DNA of 7,502 nt from an uncultured Clostridia bacterium (GTDB taxonomy: Bacteria; Bacillota; Clostridia; Peptostreptococcales; Anaerovoracaceae), in contig CAKQNZ010000100.1 in assembly GCA_934255435.1 (NCBI GenBank), positions 1 to 7,502 of the forward strand, in the 5' to 3' direction. Below, in pieces: positions 1 to 6,679 of the stretch; within the stretch, counting starts at the first letter, position 1; the number at the start of each line of letters is the position of its first letter. The translations under genes and the position numbers were made by a program. The notes beneath the pieces are model-generated. The model did not search any database. It was not told where the DNA came from and saw only the letters and a list, made by a program, of their open reading frames with translations.

Positions 1-2
1 AA

Positions 3-98
3 TTCACACACCACATGGAATCGCTGGCAGGCGAGCGTGGACTTGAGGTAAAAGATGAGATACAGCTCAGGAACTATCTCCGGCATCACAGGCGCTGA
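3..98 (+). CDS. C-terminal end of an unidentified protein (cut by the window edge)
   Basis: An open frame enters from the left edge at base 3 and stops at TGA 96-98, giving about 31 residues. They are charged and hydrophilic, include the stretch MESLAGERGLEVKDEIQLRN, and end in a basic RHHRR tail. The other two plus frames hit stops within the first ~55 bases, and the composition looks like a real soluble protein end. I do not recognise the family, and no motif or membrane segment is visible. No intrinsic terminator follows directly: the small inverted repeats at 120-134 and 157-173 lack a T-tract. The reading is an inference from frame openness and composition. Confidence 0.5.
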   Translation, partial: FTHHMESLAGERGLEVKDEIQLRNYLRHHRR

Positions 99-284
99 AA
101 CAGTAAAGCAGGCTTTTGCAAATGCACTGCATTTCATTTCTGATATGCTTTCCGATGCAGGCCCCGGTCCTGCCGTGATATATGTATCTTCCAACATTCC
201 AGAGCCTTATCATCCTGCGCCTCAAAATCCCTGACTTTTCATCGGGCCCCACCTGAAAGTTCCTGATAACTTCTGCTTAGAATA
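99..284. other. Intergenic stretch with no gene seen
   Basis: No convincing reading frame with a ribosome binding site was found on either strand. The minus-strand frame that crosses 67-252 overlaps the tail gene, has no clear Shine-Dalgarno site and has a composition unlike a protein. Two small inverted repeats are visible: AAATGC/GCATTT at 120-134 and GCAGG/CCTGC at 157-173. Neither has a T-run, so neither is called a terminator. Confidence 0.5.
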
Positions 285-314
285 TAGACGTCAGTGTCTG
301 ACCCATGATATAAT
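285..314 (+). promoter_or_regulatory. Promoter of the surface-protein transcript, with a small internal inverted repeat
   Basis: A perfect -10 box TATAAT lies at 309-314, with a 4/6 -35 box TAGACG at 285-290 and an 18-bp spacer. The predicted transcription start is near 321, leaving about 158 nt of leader before the ATG at 479. The spacer holds a perfect inverted repeat GTCAG-TGT-CTGAC (290-302), placed where a repressor would block RNA polymerase. The boxes are seen directly; promoter activity and the operator role are inferred. Confidence 0.5.
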
Positions 315-403
315 AGCAAAACAGATATACGTCATATCGCTGCCGTATATCCCTTTCCCGTGGCAGCATCAGCTCTGCCGGAGAAAGTCATATTTTTCGG
401 AAC

Positions 404-442
404 ATGAAACGATCCCTTACGGATACTGTTTCATATTTTTTT
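404..442 (+). terminator. Terminator-like hairpin inside the leader of the surface-protein gene (candidate attenuator)
   Basis: ATGAAAC (404-410) pairs with GTTTCAT (428-434). Inside that, ATCC (412-415) pairs with GGAT (421-424) across a small internal loop, with a 5-nt apical loop. Seven Ts follow (436-442). The element lies about 85 nt after the predicted transcription start and 37 nt before the start codon of the next gene, on the same strand. It could be an attenuator controlling that gene, or the end of a ~120-nt small RNA starting near 321. Two further hairpins precede it: GATATACG/CGTATATC (324-331/344-351) and GGCAG/CTGCC (362-366/375-379). The fold is modest in GC, so terminator strength is uncertain. 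Confidence 0.5.
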
Positions 443-478
443 AAGCGATATCGTTATTTACTGACGAAGGAGGTTAAT

Positions 479-1582
479 ATGATCGCCAAAAAGAACAACA
501 AGCTGATCACCAGTGTGATACTGTCCATGCTCATCATACTGGCAATGATCCCATCGCTGGCATTTGCAGACCAGAACCTTGTGGACTACACAGGACTGCA
601 GCAGGGTACTACCAGCACCAGGATATATATGCTGAACTGCGGTAATCTGGAAACCCTTTACCCAAATGTATTCGGTGACAACAACAACTACACCAGCAGA
701 TGGAACATCAAAACGGACGCTGACGTTACAGACCATTTCGAGAACTACATCACGGACAAGCCTGATGCGTCAAAGAAAACCGAATTTGTATTTTCCATAG
801 GCGGCAGTGGCATGAACCATCTGGATATCACTGATCCGACATTCCGCAAAGGTATCACGGACTATCTCACTGTGACTGATACTGCCGGAAACAGCTGCAA
901 ACTGGATGTGGACATGGTATTCACACCTCATTCGGGCAGCGGCGGCGGTACTGGCGGCGGCCCAAGCAGAGCAGTGGATGTCATCGTAAAGATAGCGCCG
1001 GATACACTGCAGCCTGCCACGGCATACAGATTTGCTATAATGTCAGGACTTTCATCAGGCAGAGATGCCCTGAACAAGGACATTTACTTCAACTTCACGA
1101 CTGCTCCTGTCATAATGCAGAGCATCGTGCTTGAGGATACTGAGCTGACACTGGACAAGGGTTCCGATAAAACACTCAAAGTCAAAGAGATACTTCCTGC
1201 AAACACAACAGACAAGACTCTCATCTGGGAATCTTCGGACAAAAATGTCGTATCAGTTGATGAAAACGGCAAGATAACAGCGGTTGACAAAGGAACTGCA
1301 CAGATAACGGTACGCTCCGCTGACGGAGGCGCCTCAGCAGTATGCAATGTCAAGGTAAGTATCCCTGCAGCCGGAAACGACAAGGATAAAAACAATGACA
1401 AAGACAACAAGACCGGAACCGACACAAAGATAACCAAAACAACAGAAAACAGTTCAGGAAACGGCAAAGCTGCCACAGGCGATGAAATGAACATCACACT
1501 TTACGTCATCGTAATGATGTCATCCCTTGCAGTCATCGCATTTGTACTATTCTCTACATATCACAGACGCACTGACAGATAG
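479..1582 (+). CDS. Secreted surface protein with bacterial Ig-like (Big2) domain and C-terminal membrane/wall anchor
   Basis: The predicted product has 367 residues and is exported to the cell surface. The ATG at 479 is chosen because AAGGAGG lies just upstream (468-474). An in-frame ATG at 404 sits in a terminator-like hairpin and would place 25 non-signal residues ahead of the signal peptide. Residues 1-30 form a signal peptide (KK, hydrophobic core, AFA cleavage before DQN). Residues ~31-210 are a beta-rich region with a glycine-rich loop near 152-162, and its end resembles SbsA-type Ig-like domains. Residues ~214-295 match the Big2 fold (IWESSDKNVVSVDENG, then ITAVDKGTAQITV). A Lys/Asp/Thr/Asn linker follows. 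The C-terminus has TGD, a ~20-residue hydrophobic helix and the basic tail HRRTDR. This is the layout of a sortase signal, but without a canonical LPxTG. Ligand and role are unknown. Transcription probably comes from 285-314 through the leader hairpin. Confidence 0.85.
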   Translation: MIAKKNNKLITSVILSMLIILAMIPSLAFADQNLVDYTGLQQGTTSTRIYMLNCGNLETLYPNVFGDNNNYTSRWNIKTDADVTDHFENYITDKPDASKKTEFVFSIGGSGMNHLDITDPTFRKGITDYLTVTDTAGNSCKLDVDMVFTPHSGSGGGTGGGPSRAVDVIVKIAPDTLQPATAYRFAIMSGLSSGRDALNKDIYFNFTTAPVIMQSIVLEDTELTLDKGSDKTLKVKEILPANTTDKTLIWESSDKNVVSVDENGKITAVDKGTAQITVRSADGGASAVCNVKVSIPAAGNDKDKNNDKDNKTGTDTKITKTTENSSGNGKAATGDEMNITLYVIVMMSSLAVIAFVLFSTYHRRTDR

Positions 1583-1593
1583 TTTCACACATA

Positions 1594-1631
1594 AAAACAC
1601 CCCGATGCAGCGGTAACTGCCGGGGTGTTTT
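1594..1631. terminator. Bidirectional intrinsic terminator between convergent genes
   Basis: AAAACACCCCG (1594-1604) is perfectly complementary to CGGGGTGTTTT (1621-1631), an 11-bp stem. An inner GCAG/CTGC helix (1607-1610/1617-1620) extends it. On the plus strand it ends in TTTT soon after the surface-protein stop. On the minus strand it ends in TTTTT and lies about 60 nt after the symporter stop. It therefore serves both convergent genes. Confidence 0.9.
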
Positions 1632-1693
1632 CTATTGTCTTCAGAACAGCATGACACTGCTTCCGATCATTTTTATATGTACGATCTTCTCTG

Positions 1694-3124
1694 TTATTTC
1701 CAGAAATCTGTATCTTCCTTTACTCCTATACTCTTTGCAATGAAGTGAGGATTCTTTCCTGCCTTTCTCTGCTTTACATAGTCGTCCAGACACCTTACTG
1801 CAAGACCTCCGAGAATCAGTATCGACGGCACGTTTACGACTACGATCATACCCTGGAGCATGTCCGCAGTATCCCATACGAAACCTGCACTGGCAACTGC
1901 ACCTACGAATACGATGACTGTAGCAGCCAGTCTGAAAATTATCAGCAGTGGCTTAGGCGCCGGTCTGTTGATGATGAATTCGAGGCATCCTTCGCAGTAT
2001 GAATAATTCCCTATCAGTGTCGTGAATGCGAACAGTGACATGGCAACTGCCAGGAACACAGGACCGAAACTGCCCAGTGCATCGTTCATTGATGACTGCA
2101 CATATCCTGCTGCATCCGCAGTACCATCTGCAACATAACCTGAAGGATCTACTGATGTGCTGAGGCACATGAATGCAGTTGCTGTACAGATCAGCAGTGT
2201 ATCTATGAATACAGAAAGCATCTGTACGAGACCCTGCTTTGCCGGGTGGGAAACATCTGCCTTTGCAGCGGCATTTGGTGCAGAACCCATACCAGCCTCA
2301 TTGGAGTACAGACCTCTCTTGATACCCCACATGATACATGATCCTGCAAATCCTCCGAATATGGACTTGAAGTCGAATGCGCTGCTGAAAATGCCTGCAA
2401 ACATGCCTGGTATAGCTTTGAAGTTCATCACCAGTATCAGCAGAGAAACTGCAACATATATGACACCCATCACAGGGACCATTACGCCTGTTACATTGAT
2501 AAGACGTCTTGCGCCTCCGATAACTATTACTCCGAACAGCACCGCAAGGATTATACCTATGACAGCTGGCGTGGAACCCTGGTCATAGAACTTGAATACT
2601 GCGAATGTCGACTGCAGGTTGTAAGCAGCCAGCATATTGTATCCGACAGCATATATCAGGATTATAAGTATCGAGAAAATGACACCAAGCCATCTCTGCT
2701 TGAGAGCTGTCTGCATATAGAATGCAGGTCCACCGTAGCTGGAGCCGTCATCAGCTCTCTTTTTGTAGATCTGAGCCAGTGTGGACTCGACGAAAGCTGT
2801 CGCTCCGCCGATGAATGCAGTGACCCACATCCAGAATATAGCTCCGGCACCGCCGAGGCATATAGCTGTGGCAACACCGATTATATTTCCGGTGCCGACT
2901 CTCGATGCAGTCGATACCATCAGTGCTCCGAATGAAGAAATGCCGTTTTCTTCATGGGGTTTTTCCATGATGACTTTCATGGACTCCCTGAACAGTCTCA
3001 CCTGGATGAATTTACATCTGAATGTAAAATACAGTCCACCGATGATAAGCAGTAGCGGCACGAACCATGGTCTGTACAGTATATCACTGACAGCCACTAT
3101 GCCTGAATGAATACTTTCCAACAT
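1694..3124 (-). CDS. Alanine/glycine:cation symporter (AGCS) family transporter
   Basis: This is a 476-residue integral membrane protein, of normal length for the AGCS (sodium:alanine/glycine symporter) family, which imports small neutral amino acids with Na+ or H+. About ten hydrophobic segments are visible. Family signatures are clear: GTGNIIGVA near residues 77-85, GGPAFYM near 131-137, and SNEAGMGSAPNAAAKAD near 274-290, followed by QGLVQMLSVFIDTLLICTAT. The ATG at 3124 is preceded on the minus strand by GAGGAG at good spacing. The C-terminus is short, hydrophilic and cytoplasmic in type. The gene appears monocistronic, with its own promoter (3233-3205) and terminator (1631-1594). Substrate (alanine, glycine or another amino acid) and coupling ion cannot be read from the sequence. 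No damage or truncation is seen. Confidence 0.93.
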   Translation of the reverse strand: MLESIHSGIVAVSDILYRPWFVPLLLIIGGLYFTFRCKFIQVRLFRESMKVIMEKPHEENGISSFGALMVSTASRVGTGNIIGVATAICLGGAGAIFWMWVTAFIGGATAFVESTLAQIYKKRADDGSSYGGPAFYMQTALKQRWLGVIFSILIILIYAVGYNMLAAYNLQSTFAVFKFYDQGSTPAVIGIILAVLFGVIVIGGARRLINVTGVMVPVMGVIYVAVSLLILVMNFKAIPGMFAGIFSSAFDFKSIFGGFAGSCIMWGIKRGLYSNEAGMGSAPNAAAKADVSHPAKQGLVQMLSVFIDTLLICTATAFMCLSTSVDPSGYVADGTADAAGYVQSSMNDALGSFGPVFLAVAMSLFAFTTLIGNYSYCEGCLEFIINRPAPKPLLIIFRLAATVIVFVGAVASAGFVWDTADMLQGMIVVVNVPSILILGGLAVRCLDDYVKQRKAGKNPHFIAKSIGVKEDTDFWK

Positions 3125-3204
3125 AATAAAATCTCCTCAAATAAATAAAAACATATAACTTACAGCACGGCGTTCTGTCTCCCTGGCAAAAGCCGCACGA
3201 CATA

Positions 3205-3233
3205 ATTCTATCAGATAATACTCACTATTTCAA
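3205..3233 (-). promoter_or_regulatory. Promoter of the AGCS symporter gene
   Basis: Reading the minus strand, a -35 box TTGAAA (3233-3228; 4/6) is followed by an optimal 17-bp spacer and a -10 box TAGAAT (3210-3205; 5/6). The predicted start near 3198 gives a leader of about 75 nt to the ATG at 3124. A short GGC-TTTT-GCC hairpin lies early in that leader; no terminator-like attenuator was seen. The first unit of the tandem repeat array lies about 28 bp upstream of the -35 box. Confidence 0.65.
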
Positions 3234-3260
3234 ACTATATATGATGGCATCACTCACCGG

Positions 3261-3595
3261 ATGGGACGTTTTTGGGGTTCATAGCCACTGTGTTCGATAC
3301 TTTCCAGGTCATGTCAGTCTGCCTGCCAGCTGCCGGAAACCTAACGATCCCTCAAATGGGACGTTTTTGCAGCTTACCTTCGGGATTTCGTCCCTTTTCA
3401 CAGAAAGGCCTGCTGCTTATGCTTTCCCGAAGCCGAAGACTCAACTCTGATGGGACGTTTTTGGCTTACAGGCTGCTGGTTTCGATACTTTACAGTTGAT
3501 GAAGGCCGGACTATGGGTCGCTGACTGCAGGTCGTGCTTCCGAATGGGACGTTTTTGGGGCTTTGACTGCAGTTTTCGATACTTTCCAGCTCATG
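3261..3595. repeat. Four imperfect ~94-bp tandem repeat units in an intergenic region
   Basis: The 14-mer ATGGGACGTTTTTG occurs exactly four times, starting at 3261, 3356, 3450 and 3544 (steps of 95, 94 and 94). A second block, TTCGATACTTTCCAG, starts 31-32 bases after each 14-mer start: at 3293 (exact), 3481 (one change) and 3575 (exact). In unit 2 (3387) it has diverged to a TTTCGTCCCTTTTCACAG form. A TCATG follows block 2 in units 1 and 4. The rest of each unit is poorly conserved. The period is not a constant multiple of three, and neither strand has a repeated peptide with a ribosome binding site, so the array is non-coding. It lies between the terminator of the ATPase/VWA operon and the promoter of the symporter. 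Function is unknown: it could be a dispersed extragenic repeat family, a protein-binding array or an RNA element. Confidence 0.85.
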
Positions 3596-3623
3596 GTCAT
3601 GGCACCGATCCACCGGCTGCCAT

Positions 3624-3666
3624 AAAAAAGGGACGAAACCCGGCAGTTTCCTGTCTGTTTCGTCCC
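3624..3666 (-). terminator. Intrinsic terminator of the ATPase/VWA operon
   Basis: On the minus strand a perfect 10-bp stem GGGACGAAAC/GTTTCGTCCC (3666-3657 with 3639-3630) closes a 17-nt loop and is followed by six Ts (3629-3624). It begins 27 bases past the stop codon of the VWA gene. The stem shares the core GGGACG with the neighbouring tandem repeats, though in the opposite orientation. Confidence 0.9.
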
Positions 3667-3692
3667 ATCGCTCCTTAGCGCTACTGATACGA

Positions 3693-4874
3693 TCAGCATA
3701 GGCTTCTCAGTTGTTCAGGTCTTATACGGATCACTGTCCCTCCGTGGGGCTCTATGTCCTCGTCGCCGTATACGACCCATATGGCTTTAAGATATTTGTC
3801 AGGTATCGGTGCCTGTCCGTCGGTAAAGATTATCCTGTTGTCCACTCTGAGAGTGAAAGCTTCTGCCGCTGCATTGAAATCAGTACCTCCTCCGCCGCTG
3901 AACTCCATATTCTCGATATCCTGTATCGTCCTGATATCATGAAAACCATAGAAGACTGTGTCAAAACAGCCGGCTTTCATCTTAGAGAATGACAGTATGT
4001 TCCTGCATTCTCTCAGGAAGTTCCTCAAAAGTTCTTCGTCCACCGACCAGCTGGTATCCAGTACTATCTCTGTTTCCGGTACAGGCATCTCTTCAAGGAC
4101 CGGTCTTACAATGCCGTCCTCAAGCATGGCGTTGGTATACGACCAGTCCACGCCGTAATTGATAGTGTCCTGCAGCAGCATTCTCCAGTCGATGACAGGC
4201 GGCGCCGATCCGATATCTCCCAATTCCCTGACCTCCTGTCTGACAGCATTGCCGTCATCCGACTCCTTTTTCTCCACAAGAGCGTCTTCGTCTTCTTCGT
4301 CTCCGGGATCTTCGTCAGACTCCTCATCGAAGATAATTTCTTGTTCTTCACCTTCCTCGCTGTCTTCACTGCCATTTTCATCATCTTCGTTTTCTTCACT
4401 GTCGCCGGGCCCCTGCTGGCTTTCGCCCCCTGCCGGGTTTTCTTTTCCTTCCATCTGGCCGTCGATGAGGTCCATGTCGATCTTACCGCTGAGCAGTATC
4501 TCATAATAGTTTTCAGCATCGTAGCCTATGGCTTCGGGATAGTCTGTACTGACGGGCAGCAGCTCCAGTCCGTCACGCTTCAACATCTGGTTTATAACAG
4601 CATCGGTGGCATCATCCCACACGGCCGGATCTTTGTCCTGGCCTCTTTCCCGGTGCCTGAAAGCTATATGACAAAGCTCATGTGCCAGGACGAACAACTG
4701 CTGACTGTCGGTAAGCCCTGCGATGTATACCGGATCATAGAAGACATTCTTCCCATCGTTTGTTATCTTGCCTGTGCCCTCTGTTTCGATATATCCTGCA
4801 GCTGATGCCAGACTACCGAAAAACGGATATATTGCGATCACCCTGCGTTTCAGTGCCGTGATATCATATGTCAT
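3693..4874 (-). CDS. VWA-like protein with N-terminal HExxH metallopeptidase-like domain (DUF2201 type)
   Basis: The product has 393 residues and is predicted cytosolic, with no signal peptide or membrane segment. Residues ~45-100 match the DUF2201 N-terminal putative metallopeptidase domain: HELCHIAFRH at 65-74 (H65, E66, H69, H74), then WDDATDAVIN at 86-95. Residues ~140-205 are a very acidic, low-complexity linker. Residues ~268-390 are a VWA-like domain with MIDAS elements DTSWS at 273-277, T331 after a glycine run, and D352 in IIFTDG. The ATG at 4874 overlaps the TGA of the upstream ATPase gene as ATGA, and GGAGG precedes it by 7 nt, so the two are translationally coupled. Established knowledge: MoxR-type AAA ATPases pair with VWA partners in chaperone-like or maturation roles. 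Whether the HExxH site cleaves protein is not known. The substrate is unknown. Confidence 0.88.
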   Translation of the reverse strand: MTYDITALKRRVIAIYPFFGSLASAAGYIETEGTGKITNDGKNVFYDPVYIAGLTDSQQLFVLAHELCHIAFRHRERGQDKDPAVWDDATDAVINQMLKRDGLELLPVSTDYPEAIGYDAENYYEILLSGKIDMDLIDGQMEGKENPAGGESQQGPGDSEENEDDENGSEDSEEGEEQEIIFDEESDEDPGDEEDEDALVEKKESDDGNAVRQEVRELGDIGSAPPVIDWRMLLQDTINYGVDWSYTNAMLEDGIVRPVLEEMPVPETEIVLDTSWSVDEELLRNFLRECRNILSFSKMKAGCFDTVFYGFHDIRTIQDIENMEFSGGGGTDFNAAAEAFTLRVDNRIIFTDGQAPIPDKYLKAIWVVYGDEDIEPHGGTVIRIRPEQLRSLC

Positions 4875-6613
4875 TTCTGTGCCTCCGGCTGTACGAAGGA
4901 ATCAAAGACAGCTGCAAATTCCTCACCCAGTTTCGCAGTGAACTTCCGTACAGTTTTGATCTCATCCGGGCCTGCCTGGGTCAGCCCCACTGTGGTGGCG
5001 TATCTCCTTGAAGTATCCATGTTCTCTATCTCAAAATCGCTGTAATTACCATTCATCACATCTTCGACAGTTATCACAGGCTGGCTGCAGAACTGCACGA
5101 ACTCATCAGTGATATCCTCACCTATAAGTGAGCGGAGCATTTCCGGACGACCTGTTGTGTAAAGCATCCTCGATGCCATCTCCCATTTTCTCGGGTCTGC
5201 ATTCGGTTTCTCGCCGGTGTATTCGCTCCTGAGAGTTTCTCCGTTTCGATATGCTATATATGCGTATATAGCAGGATGTATGCCGTTTTCCCTGGCCCAT
5301 TTCAGCCATTTCTCCGTCGTAGTGTTTATATACACATGTGCGAACCTGTTGAAAAACGGCGCCGCCAGCTGATGTGCCGCCAGAGAGTCCTGCATATCAT
5401 TGCCTGCCGCAACGACCCTGGCGTTGTCCGGCAGCTTCCATGTGCCGTTGACTTCTCTGTCCAGCACGATGTTGAACGCCATACCCTGTATGCTGGGGAG
5501 CGCATTGTTTATCTCATCGAAAAAGACCACATGCAGCTTGTCCGGTTCCTGTTCGCACTTCTCCTTAACTTTACGGAACCACACAGGAGGTATGTCAATC
5601 ATCTCTCCTGTAGCCTGGTTGTACACGCTCCTGCCGTTGAGACTGTCAGGAGTGGCGTTTCTCAGATATATTATCTCGCATGTCGGGTCTATCTGCTTCA
5701 CTCTGGCACTCTTGCCTTCAGATGACGGTCCGTGCAGGAACACCGCCACATCACTTTCGATGGCGCCTCTTATTATATCCTCCTCGCTGACTTCTCCGAA
5801 AGTCAGACCGTAAGGATTCCTTCGCTTCACAGTTTTTTTCATGTCCTCCTCGTACTGAGCCTGTTCCTGCAGCGTCAGCTCACGCAGTTTGCCGGGTATG
5901 ATATCTGCTGCAAAGGTCGTGTTCAGATATCTGCAGATCTCTGTTTTTGAAAAATCTCCATCGTAGTAGTTGCCGTGCATGAACTGCAGTCCCGACGCCA
6001 GTATCGTCCTGCTGGCAAGGAGCCCTGCCTTCGCATCATAAAGCCATTTCACCGGCGATATTTCGATCCATGTGGCATCTCCTGCTTTGTATTTCCTGCC
6101 GTCAGACAGCTGACACCCAACATCCGTCATGCAGACCGCCCTGATGTACCTGCATCCGTCATGCTGGTACTCATCGTACTGTGAACAGTATCTTTTGCCG
6201 GTCTTTATCAGTCTTCCATCTGCATATTCCTGCTCCAGCGTCCTCGCAAGTGACCTTGCTGCTGCATACTGAGGATATTCACCGTACTCTGCCTCCTGGA
6301 AGCCTGATATATCCTTTGAGAGACTGCAGCCAATCCGGGAAATATCTCCACATTCCATCACCGGACGTATGCTGCCTCTGGAATCCGCATACGCCATGCG
6401 CTGGCTGCCGTCATAGTCCACTGCGCACACATCTCCATATCCTGACGCTGAGGAAAGGAACCATCTGCCATTACCATTTTCACTGACATCCGCTCCTGAC
6501 AGAAGTGCAAGATCAGATACAGCGCACTCTGCACCAATGTTTTTTACAATGTCCGTCTTTTTTTCACCAAATACCTCTTCCTGTGAAAGTAATCTGTAAG
6601 TGTTGTCCATCAT
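4871..6613 (-). CDS. MoxR-like AAA+ ATPase with N-terminal DUF6273-like domain
   Basis: From the ATG at 6613 the product has 580 residues. This start is preferred because AGAAGGAAAGG lies just upstream on the minus strand. A GTG at 6721 would add 36 residues with a hydrophobic stretch but has only a stable hairpin before it. Residues ~1-245 form an N-terminal region whose core (WLYDAKAGLLASRTI, then GDFSKTEICRYLNTTF) resembles DUF6273-type domains. Residues ~275-500 are the AAA+ core: Walker A GPSSEGKS at 295-302, Walker B VVFFDEI with D366/E367, sensor-1-like AAGN near 402-405, and an FFNRF arginine-finger candidate near R423. The protein is the first gene of a two-gene operon with the VWA/HExxH protein and ends in the ATGA overlap. 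The likely role is ATP-driven remodelling together with that partner; the target is unknown. Start choice is the main uncertainty. Confidence 0.88.
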   Translation of the reverse strand: MMDNTYRLLSQEEVFGEKKTDIVKNIGAECAVSDLALLSGADVSENGNGRWFLSSASGYGDVCAVDYDGSQRMAYADSRGSIRPVMECGDISRIGCSLSKDISGFQEAEYGEYPQYAAARSLARTLEQEYADGRLIKTGKRYCSQYDEYQHDGCRYIRAVCMTDVGCQLSDGRKYKAGDATWIEISPVKWLYDAKAGLLASRTILASGLQFMHGNYYDGDFSKTEICRYLNTTFAADIIPGKLRELTLQEQAQYEEDMKKTVKRRNPYGLTFGEVSEEDIIRGAIESDVAVFLHGPSSEGKSARVKQIDPTCEIIYLRNATPDSLNGRSVYNQATGEMIDIPPVWFRKVKEKCEQEPDKLHVVFFDEINNALPSIQGMAFNIVLDREVNGTWKLPDNARVVAAGNDMQDSLAAHQLAAPFFNRFAHVYINTTTEKWLKWARENGIHPAIYAYIAYRNGETLRSEYTGEKPNADPRKWEMASRMLYTTGRPEMLRSLIGEDITDEFVQFCSQPVITVEDVMNGNYSDFEIENMDTSRRYATTVGLTQAGPDEIKTVRKFTAKLGEEFAAVFDSFVQPEAQK

Positions 6614-6650
6614 TCTACCTTTCCTTCTTGTAACATATATAACATGATAC

Positions 6651-6679
6651 AACATAATCGGCACGGCCGAAAGAGCCAA
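6651..6679 (-). promoter_or_regulatory. Weak candidate promoter for the ATPase/VWA operon
   Basis: On the minus strand, TTGGCT (6679-6674; 4/6 to the -35 consensus) is spaced 17 bp from TATGTT (6656-6651; 4/6). A start near 6645 would give a leader of about 30 nt to the ATG at 6613. The boxes are mediocre, and an overlapping TATCAT nearby could be the true -10. If correct, it excludes use of the GTG at 6721. Confidence 0.28.

Noticed and set aside
404..478. Upstream ATG (404) as the start of the surface protein
   Set aside because: It lies in a terminator-like hairpin, has no Shine-Dalgarno site, and would bury the signal peptide behind 25 extra residues; the ATG at 479 has AAGGAGG.
3261..3595. 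CRISPR array
   Set aside because: Exact repeats are only 14 bases, with ~80-base intervals that themselves contain a second conserved block; no cas gene is nearby.
3241..3699. Short open frames on both strands through the repeat region as small proteins
   Set aside because: They lack ribosome binding sites, and the 94-95 base period shifts the frame from unit to unit, so no peptide is conserved between units.
4159..4519. Long serine-rich or lysine-rich frames opposite and within the acidic linker of the VWA protein
   Set aside because: They arise from the repetitive GAA/GAT-rich coding of the acidic region read in other frames and have no start signals of their own.
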